Positions 56,146 through 64,000 of a stretch of 64,000 nt of DNA are shown here, piece by piece (positions within the stretch are counted from its first letter, which is position 1; every line of letters begins with the position of its first letter). Where the stretch lies: the NCBI RefSeq assembly GCF_021134715.1, contig NC_060023.1, forward strand, positions 992,001 to 1,056,000. The letters run 5' to 3'. The position numbers and the translations under genes are program-made. This DNA comes from Daphnia pulex. Taxonomy: Eukaryota; Arthropoda; Branchiopoda; Diplostraca; Daphniidae. The notes under the pieces were generated by a model, which was not told the DNA's origin, searched no databases, and saw only the letters and a program-made list of their open reading frames with translations.

Positions 56146-58037
56146 TTAATGCAGCTGATGGCAGTTACGTTTAAACAGGAAAAGGATTTTCTCGCAGAGG
56201 AAGGCCAAAAGAGAAAGACTTAAGCCAACTGAAAGGATAATAAAAGCGCCGGTCAAATTCTTCAGGGAAAGCGGTGGATGTTCATTGTTATTCGGTGGAG
56301 TGTATCCGTACTGGATTTTGCCTTTACATTGAAGGGGCATAGGGCGGAACCAGGTGTCCCAGTAGTCGATCAGTCCACTTTGCAGTAGTTCCATCAGCCT
56401 AAGAATTATTTGTTACAATATGTGTGATAAAAGAATAAAACTAAAATTCTATTCCATCATTAGTGACTCACCCTATGTTAATAGTATTGGTGTAGGGACT
56501 CTTTTTCTGCAGGGCCATAACAACAAAAAGAGTGAGGTAGCGATCCCTGGCAATCTGCAAGCTGCATTTACCAGTTTTTTCAAAATTTTCTCTTATGGCA
56601 TCCAATTGGTACGGCTCCGCCTAGATATACAAACAATCATTTATTAGTCGTTGTGTAAAGAGAATAATAGGAGTAATGAATGTCTGGTTTGTTACATCGA
56701 TGAAGACATTTCTCGATCCTGGTTTGACTAAATTGATGCAATCGGACACCAGGGTGCACCTGGACTGAGGAAATGATTTGATCCTGTCGCGAATTTTCTC
56801 GTAAAATCCCGTCCAGTTGTTGTTCTGTGTCAGATATTTAAAACACAAAACGTATTAAAATTACGGGTTTATAGCTAACGTCATGATGTAAGGATAATTT
56901 CTCCACGACTTGCCATGAAAAGGGTCTCCGGAGTTCCTGCTATTTTGACAAGTACATTGATGTCACTACTATCGGCGATATCGTAGATGGAATTAATGAG
57001 CGGCTGATTAACTGGGGCCACGACGTAGGTGAATAATAACGAAGTGTAAGCCTGGACAAAGATGAAAGCGGCCAGAACCCAAACGCCAGCGACAAGACGA
57101 AATGGTAAACGTTTTGATGAGTAAGGGCCACCTGAGTACAAAGTGCCAAATTAAATGATTAATTCTTTAATTTAGTCTCTAATTACCTTGTGACAATAAA
57201 TTGCCAAAAACGTAAAGGTATTCTTTCCCGGCTTGACTTTTCAGAACCATACGATTTTCTCGGTTTGTTTGATTGCCATTCTTTAGTCGTTCTTCGTGAT
57301 CGCTTGTTTCAAATTGAGAGCGATATTCAAGATACCGATGCATTAGATTTAAAACGACGATAACACACAGGATTGAAATGATTAGTCCTATCCAAACCTG
57401 AAAAGTATGTAAGAAGGCAATAATTCCTTATAATAACTTAAATTTGTGTCTAACCGGCCATTGAAAAGGTTTGACGACTGCGTTGATGTTGGCCGTTTCG
57501 TCTTGGACAGGAATAAGTAGTCCGAGTTTAGCAAAATCCCAGGGTGTTGTCTGATCAACAATTTCATTGCGCTGAAATGTCGAATGAACACCAGAAACTA
57601 TCCAGTCGCTTTGCTGTGGATAACATTAATCGAATTAGATGAAAGTGTTTTCAGCAAACATAAAATATTTTCACGAAATTGAACTCAACTTTATCGAACA
57701 GATAGCTGAATAGTCCTCGTTCCTTTCCTTGCGGCTCTAATCTATTCTCAGTGACTCTGACCATTTCGTAACTGAAAATGAGAAAATGTATGAGTTTTTT
57801 GCGTCCTGAAAACAGCAGGAAATATTTACCTGAATTTGAAGCGGGCTGCCAAGCAATCAATGATGACACCACCTTTAAGCGCGCCCGAAAGTCCTTTTGG
57901 GTTTCCTTCCCAACGAGGCTGATTTGACCGACAAATTTGAAGAAAATTAACAACCAATTGTTCTTAAAATGACACATACTAGCATAACGTACCCAGATAA
58001 TGCGGAGGTGTTGGCCATTGAGCGCATTCAGTGACAT
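56146..58037 (-). CDS. Ionotropic receptor (IR)-like, copy 5
   Basis: IR-like channel subunit on the minus strand, 444 codons in nine exons: 58037-57993, 57918-57830, 57771-57690, 57613-57455, 57397-57187, 57131-56914, 56824-56696, 56620-56472, 56398-56146. S1 contains RVTENRLEPQGKERGLFSYL and TFQRNEIVDQTTPW with the conserved Arg. TM1 is VWIGLIISILCVIVVLNL. The pore helix ends VQAYTSLLFTYVVAP. S2 has LLQSGLIDYWDTWFRPMP and the final helix follows SLKNLTGAFII. Exon 6 ends at a GC donor (ATG/GCAAGT). The only in-frame ATG gives MSLNALNGQHLRIIW with no signal peptide, unlike copies 2-4; a TATATA box at 58081-58086 leaves little room for an upstream exon. Close paralog of copy 6. Confidence 0.88.
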
Positions 58038-59361
58038 ATTAGCCAGATACTGCTGTCTAAAACGACAAAAATAAGATCGCTATATACCAGCTAAAGACCA
58101 ACAGAACAAGTCTCAGGATATCTTCTTGAGGTTTTGAGGTAGTCCAGGTGATTTAAATACCTTTAAGAAGTGCGTTCAAGTATCACAAAAGAGTCATGGC
58201 AACGTCAACAAACGGTTGTTTTCAAGAATTAATGCGACACACCGTTTCTGTTGTTTGAAATTTGCTGAATATTCACCAAACATTTTCGCTTTTACGTTGA
58301 AGTTGACACCATGTCACCTCTGTGAATTCAGAATGAGCTCGTCGTTTTCTCGACTCATGCACCAGTCAGTAGGTCTAAACTTAGATTGTCTAAACAATCA
58401 CCAGCTGTAGAATGGATTGTAACTGTATAACATTTATCTGTGCATATTGCATGTCCTTTAGACATTGATTTTATTCGAATTTATTCAGATTCACAAATAT
58501 GAGCAGAACTATGCCATCAATAGAAACCATGGACCGTCATGCTCTCAATAAACAAATTGAAATTTTGAAAAAGTAGGTTATTAAATAGTGAACATGATCA
58601 GAGGTCCTGAATAGTCATTCAACATTACCGAAACCAAACAGTTAATAATGGGTAGACTGTAGAACTACAGTTATAAATTACAAGCTGATTGCACTAATAC
58701 ACGTATATAAAATTAAACATTATGTAATGCGAGAATTTTAATTATATGGATCGAACTGAATTTAGCATCAGTGCATCACTTGCCATTTGGTTTCTGGGGG
58801 TGGGTGCTGGCTCATTCCGTTGAACTTTATTATGAAATTACTTTCATATCGCCTATCCAAAAACTACATCAAGCAAAGGTAGGAAATCACAGCAATGATG
58901 GTCAATACATTTTACGTCACGAGGTTCTTGAATTATAAAGCCGAGTGACACAAACGTGCGACCGATTTCCAACAAGTGTCAACAAAGACTAAACTGAATT
59001 GTCTCTAACTCTCTTGTTTTGATTTGCGAAAAGGGTTGGCGGCCATCTTGGATCGTTTCTCGTTTGTTTTCTCACCCTCACTCCTCCTTTAAACAGAAAA
59101 TGGCCGACTGATTTGCTTCGCAAAGAAATTTTGAACATTAAAACATTGCCTAAATTGATTAACTAATTGTTGTGCAGTGAATATTTGTTATGGTTACATC
59201 GGTGGAACTGGTAAAAGGGACTTGCATGTGTGTGAAATTCTAATGAAAAATACGAATAATATACGACACACGTTAGACAAGTATTACTAGCTTAAATGCT
59301 AAATTGTGATAAAGGTGTGATCGGGCATGCACTAACTAATGTTAAATGTTTGTTCGATTAT
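58038..59361. other. Intergenic DNA between IR copies 5 and 6
   Basis: Includes the copy-5 promoter (minus-strand TATATA at 58081-58086). 58699-59135 is duplicated at 54366-54706 and 55485-55580, without the hAT-like insert. The ORF at 58216-58410 is unsupported. Confidence 0.55.
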
Positions 59362-61336
59362 TTAAGCCTTTTCCCCAACGATTTTGTGGGACAATTTTTT
59401 CTTGGATGTTTGATGACTGTGACTGTGTGTCACGAAAAGGATTTTCTCGCAGAGGAAGGCCAAAACGGAAAGACTTAATCCAACCGAAAGGACAATAAAA
59501 GCGGCAGTCAAATTCTTCAGGGAAAGTGGTGGATGCTTATTGTTGTTCGGTGGAGTGTATCCATTTTTGATTTTGCCTTTACACTGACGGGGCATCGGGC
59601 GGAACCGTAATTCCCAGTAGTCAATCAGTCCACTTTGCAGTAGTTCCATCAGCCTAAGTATTATTTGTTACAATATGTGTGATAAAAGAATAATAATAAT
59701 AATTCTATTCCATTATGAGTGACTCACCCCAAGTTAATAGCATTGGTGTAGGGACTGTTTTTCTTTAGAGCCATTACTGCAAAAATAGTGAGATAGCTAT
59801 CCCTGGCAATCTGCAGACTGCATTTACCGGTCTTTTCAAAATTTTCTCTTGTGGCGTCCATTTGATACGCCTCCGCCTAGATAAAACCAATCATTTATTA
59901 GTTGTTATGTAAAGAGGATAATAGGAGCATCTGGTGTATACATCGATGAATACATTTCTCGATCCTGGTTTGACTAAATCGATGCAATCGGACACTAGGG
60001 TACAGCGGGATTGGGGAAACGATTTGATCCTGTCACGAATTTTCTCGTAAAATCCCGTCCAATTGTTGTACTGCGTCCGTCAAATAAAGAAAGACGTATT
60101 AAATTACGGGTTTATAGCTAACGTCATGATTTAAGGATAATTTCTCCACGACTTGCCATGAACAGGGTATCCGGAGTCCCCGCTATTTTGACCAGTAAAT
60201 TGATGTCGCTACTATCGGCGATATCGTAGATGGAATTAATGAGCGGCTGATTGACGGGAGCCACGACGTAGGTGAATAATAACGAAGTGTAAGCCTGGAC
60301 GAAAATGAAAGCGGCCAGAGTCCAAACGCCAGCGACAAGACGAAATGGTAGCCGTTTCGATGAGCAACGGCCACCTGCGTACAAAGCGCCACAAATTAAT
60401 TGCTTATTTAATATGCTTTAACTGAATCGTCTAAATTTTTAAATTTACCTTGCGACAACAAAAGGCCAAACACGTAAAGGTATTCTTTCCCGGCTCGACT
60501 ATTCAGAATCATACGATTGTTTCGGTTTGTTTTATTTTCATTCTTAAGTTGTTCTTCCACTTCTTCGGGATTGTTTGTTTCAAATTGTGAACGATATTCA
60601 AGGTACCATTGCATTAAATTTAAAACGACGATAACGCACAGGATCGAAGTGATCAGTCCTATCCAAACCTGTAGATAAGTGTGTTAGAATGACATCGGCA
60701 ATAATTAATTTGTGTCTAATAACCGGCCACTGAAAAGGTTTGACGACTGCGTTGATGTTAGCCGTTTCGTCTTGGATGGGAATAAGTAGACCGAGTTTAG
60801 GAAATTCCCAGGGTGTTGTCTGATCAACAATCTTATTGCGCTGAACTGTCGAACGAATAGCTGAAACTATCAAATCACTTTGCTGCAAAGAACGTTGGAA
60901 ATTGAGTTAATTGAATCAAAATGATTTCCATTAAATTGAACTCAACTGTGTCGAACAAGTAGTTGAAAAGTCCCCGTTCTTTTCCCTCTGGCTCTAGCCT
61001 ATTCTCCGTGACTCTGACCATCTCGTAACTGAAATTAATACCAGAAAAGTTATACCAATCATTTACGTAATCAGTCACAAAATAACACAGGAAATATTTA
61101 CGTGAAATTTAAACGGGCTGCCAAGTAATCAATGATGACGCCTCCTTTGAGTGGGCCAGAAAGTCCTTTTGGGTTGCCCTCCCAGCGAGGCTAAATTGCA
61201 TAAAGTAAATAAATATTAACGACAGAATTTTTAGCAATTAACAATTAATTCTTCTTAAAATTACACATAATGTACTACTAGCATACTGTACCCAGATAAT
61301 GCGGAGGTGTTGGCCATTGAGCGCATTTAGTGACAT
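59362..61336 (-). CDS. Ionotropic receptor (IR)-like, copy 6
   Basis: IR-like channel subunit on the minus strand, 460 codons in nine exons: 61336-61292, 61190-61102, 61028-60947, 60882-60724, 60668-60449, 60374-60157, 60070-59942, 59876-59728, 59653-59362. Very similar to copy 5 (same MSLNALNGQHLRIIW start, TVQRNKIVDQTTPW binding segment, VQAYTSLLFTYVVAP pore helix), but with a longer cytoplasmic loop exon (220 nt) and a longer basic C-terminal tail (HSHSHQTSKKKLSHK). The exon-6 donor is again GC. The segment WFRPMP of other copies is LRFRPMP here. No signal peptide follows from the available ATG, although the in-frame codons upstream (CCWWFRTLDLIASLA) look like a signal peptide without a start. 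TATATAAAAA at minus 61473-61464. Confidence 0.88.
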
Positions 61337-62259
61337 ATTGGCCAGTGATGCAATCAAATCTAAAGTTCGAAACCACCAACAACAGGAAAAACTAGACGTT
61401 GTTGTACAAATCGCAATGTCAGAGTATCACGTTTGGCAAGTAGTTGAGGTGATTAAATACCTCTTTTTATATAATAAGTGTTTCTAGTATTACACAAGAG
61501 CCATGGCAACGTCAACAAACGGTTGTTTTCAAGAAACAATGCGACACCGTTTCTGTTGGTTGAAATTTGTTGACGTGTAACTTGCGGTAACTTGTCACCT
61601 CCGTGAACGCAGACTAAGATCAAAGTTTGACAAAACAAAACTCGACGCTTGCTCGTCTCACGCAGTAGTCGACAAGTGATGACATTTATGCAAAATCTAA
61701 ACAAACGCCGAATCGATTATAACTGATGTATACCATTTATCTGTGCACATCGCGTGCCATTTAGAAGGTAATTTATTCAGCAGATGCACACATTTCAGAC
61801 AAAACCGACGACTTCAAATGTATGCGCAGCATCGACTATCAAGTATTAACCGCTGTATCGTCTACGATTCAACACACACGATGCGGTTATACAAATTTAA
61901 TTTCGCAGCCGATTTAAATATTACAGATGTGAGTTTGGTTTCCATCATTCAGCTGTGTTTTTATGCCTTCTCAGTTTACAGCAGCGAATTCATGATGTAA
62001 GAAACATTTTCAAAAACTGTAATAACGGAATTGCATATACTCATAACCTTTTAATGTTCCTTGCCAAGTAAACCACGTCTGCTGGGGTCTGAACCTACGA
62101 CTCTACAAAGAAAAAAGGCAAGTTTGGCTCCTTAACTATTTGGCCAAACTAGTTTGATAGTTATCTAAATGTCTAATAGATTAGTACATTTCGTTATCAA
62201 GTTCCGCTCAGTTTCAGTCACAAGACGCCATCGACATAGATGCTGCCAGTTGGTTGATT
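61337..62259. other. Upstream flank of IR copy 6
   Basis: Contains the copy-6 TATA box (61464-61473). 61490-61560 resembles 58190-58260 upstream of copy 5 (TGGCAACGTCAACAAACGG shared). A tRNA-Leu-like relic lies at about 62073-62154. No protein gene supported. Confidence 0.55.
62073..62154 (-). pseudogene. tRNA-Leu-derived relic
   Basis: The minus strand reads AGTTTGGCCAAATAGTTAAG then GAGCCAAACTTG, followed by a degraded variable region and CGTAGGTTCAGACCCC. These align with the A box, anticodon arm start and B box of the intact tRNA-Leu at 51912-51994. The anticodon arm and acceptor stem no longer pair, so it is a dead tRNA gene or the head of a tRNA-derived SINE. Confidence 0.55.
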
Positions 62260-63780
62260 TTAAATTTCAGGAGATGACGTTGCGATCGTAAATAATAAGT
62301 TACCATCATTCATGATCGAAATGATTTGCTCGACGAGGAAGGCCAAGAAGGAGATAAGCACCTTCAAATTTTTCAGGGAAATAGGCGTTTGCTTAGTTTC
62401 CGGTTTCTTGTATCCTGTTTTCACGTTGGCCATACACTGACGTGGCATTGGGCGGACCCAAGATTTCCGGTGGTCATCAATCCAGTTTGAAGCAGGTCCA
62501 AAAGCCTTGGCACAACAAATCAACAATATAATAGTTCAAAGTAGCACAAGTAACTATAGCCGAATAATTTTTATTCTACAGTTTTACCCTTTGTTCATCG
62601 TTTGGCGTAGGGGCTGTGTTTTTTAAGTGAAAAATTAACGGAGGAACTCAGGAAACAATCACCTGCCAATTGCAAACCACATTTTCTCGTTTTTTTGAAA
62701 TTATTCTTGATGGCCTCCAAATGGTAGGATATCCCCTGTAATTTTACAAAAATAATGGGGGTTATTGTTGAAAAAAAAAAAATTTAGTTCATTTTTCATT
62801 TTCCTACACTGGCTGGCAAAAGCGTTTCTGGAACCTGGCGTAATTAAACTGAGTCCCTGTGATATCAAGTTGCATCGGGGATGAGGTGAAGAGAGAATTT
62901 TGTTTTGCAGTTTCACAAACACCCCTGACGTCATGTTGGAATGCTTTTGGGTACAGCTATCCATATAAAATAGAATAATGTGCATCAATCTATACGACAA
63001 ATTGGAAATTCATTAATTTGAATCACCATCAACTTTCCATAACAATAACATCCATAGTTGAACGAAATCGAATAAGTAGGTGGACATTGGTACTTTCAGC
63101 GACGCCGTGCATGGAATTAATAAACAGGGGATTGACAGGTGCCACGACGTAGGTGAATAGGGTAGAAGTGTAAGCCTGGACGAAAATGAAAGCGGCCAGG
63201 GTCCAAACGCCAGCCACCAGTCGAAAGGGTAAATGTTTCGACGTACAGTAACCACCTGAATTTGAGTAGGAAATTGATGGCATCAACGTCCCCGATAACT
63301 TATTTAAATCAAACCTTGTGAGAGTACATGCCAAAGACGTACTGCTTTCCATCTCGCTTCTTTACTCTAGATGCATGTTGCATGGATGACTTTTTGGTTT
63401 GTTCGTGTCAATAGTGTGGTTTTTACTTTTTACGGTCGCATTCACTAGCAGAATCTTCTTTAGGTAGCAGACGATCTTTGTCTTTGAATACATTCAAGAT
63501 GGTGATTACGACATTCATGGAAATCAACATTCCCAACCAGACCTAGACAACAGGATATTTTTTTAATTAATTACACAATGAGCTGTGAGTCGTATAACTT
63601 TTTTATTACCCACTGGCCATTGGAAAGGTTTGACGATGGCGTTTATGTTGGCCGTGTCATCGTGAACGGCAAAAAGAAGGTCGTTGCAGTCGTACATCCA
63701 AGGCACAGCCAAATAAGCCAGTTTCACTCGGAGTTTCGGACTCGGAGCGGAACTTTTGCAGTGGAACTTTTCCAGTTTTC
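62260..63780 (-). pseudogene. Degenerate ionotropic receptor copy 7
   Basis: Recognisable IR exons in order on the minus strand: about 63780-63614 (ends AIVKPFQWP), 63542-63315 (VWLGMLISMNVVITILNVF, then an in-frame TAA after CDRKK), 63255-63038 (LPFRLVAGVWTLAAF, VQAYTSTLFTYVVAP), about 62943-62808, 62735-62588 and 62505-62260. Lesions: a stop in the TM1 exon; a 1-nt loss near the end of the 148-nt exon (149 in all paralogs), giving KR-stop; a further 1-nt loss in the last exon at GGATTGATGACC; about ten codons missing from the last membrane helix; and a donor after 63038 that reads GA. The first three exons were not found. Confidence 0.85.
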
Positions 63781-63940
63781 CTGCATTAGCATTACTTAGT
63801 CATGTTTTTAGGCTCAATATCAGTATTCAGTTCCACGATATGAAAAAGAAATACGAATGAATTTTGTATTAGGTTTAGCTCAATGTCATCTGCATAAATT
63901 TCAGCGACGAATTTTCGATAGAATCACTAGGATTTATTCG

Positions 63941-64000
63941 AGCTCGGCACATTCAGACACGATATGCATGGAATCGATTAGTGAATGATTGACATGCAGG
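63941..64000 (-). pseudogene. IR exon-6-like fragment at window edge
   Basis: The minus strand encodes NHSLIDSMHIVSE, matching PVNHPLIDSLYDIAD of IR exon 6. It lies upstream of the degenerate copy 7, so it must belong to another copy, either a relic or a gene continuing past the edge. Only about 60 bases are visible. Confidence 0.4.

Overview
This 64 kb window is animal nuclear DNA and most likely comes from a crustacean close to Daphnia. The evidence is an AT-rich background, many short introns (about 55-120 bp) with conserved exon sizes, large tandem families of ionotropic-receptor (IR) genes, a Methuselah-like GPCR, an Ala/His-rich cuticle protein, and TATA boxes about 30 bp upstream of arthropod-type initiators. 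The genus is inferred from gene content; no organism-specific marker was tested.

Layout. Positions 1-11300 hold a plus-strand tandem array of IR genes: one entering from the left edge (1-1673), two complete 9-exon copies (3796-6006 and 7810-9992), and one collapsed copy (10770-11283). The intergenic DNA is duplicated along with the genes. Next come a carbohydrate sulfotransferase (12710-13830), a secreted protein built of four 51-residue repeats (17386-18592), and two related minus-strand secreted Cys-rich proteins resembling the DUF4789 family (20978-22243 and 25044-26210). A gene-poor stretch of about 7 kb follows; it contains a piggyBac-type MITE (30225-30438) and a palindromic CCGGAAGT-rich repeat.

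From 33759 to 37148 is one uninterrupted ORF of 1129 codons. It encodes three SxIP-type motifs, 37 copies of a 17-residue repeat, a basic helix and a C-terminal RRM. Convergent to it is the 19-exon gene for the second-largest RNA polymerase III subunit (37965-42504, minus). A small secreted helical protein (43288-43932) and a Methuselah-like receptor (44103-46505, minus) come next.

Positions 47900-64000 hold a second IR array, on the minus strand: three intact 9-exon genes (47921-49923, 56146-58037, 59362-61336), one degenerate copy (62260-63780) and a trace of another at the right edge. Between these lie a tRNA-Leu(UAA) at 51912-51994, a cuticle protein (52778-53657), a hAT-like non-autonomous transposon (54707-55469) and a tRNA-Leu relic (about 62073-62154).

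The two IR arrays point toward each other across about 37 kb of unrelated genes. Exon sizes 89, 82, 159, 218, 129 and 149 nt are shared by all intact copies, so the family expanded from one 9-exon ancestor. The exon structures were derived by hand from splice consensus, frame continuity and comparison between paralogs.
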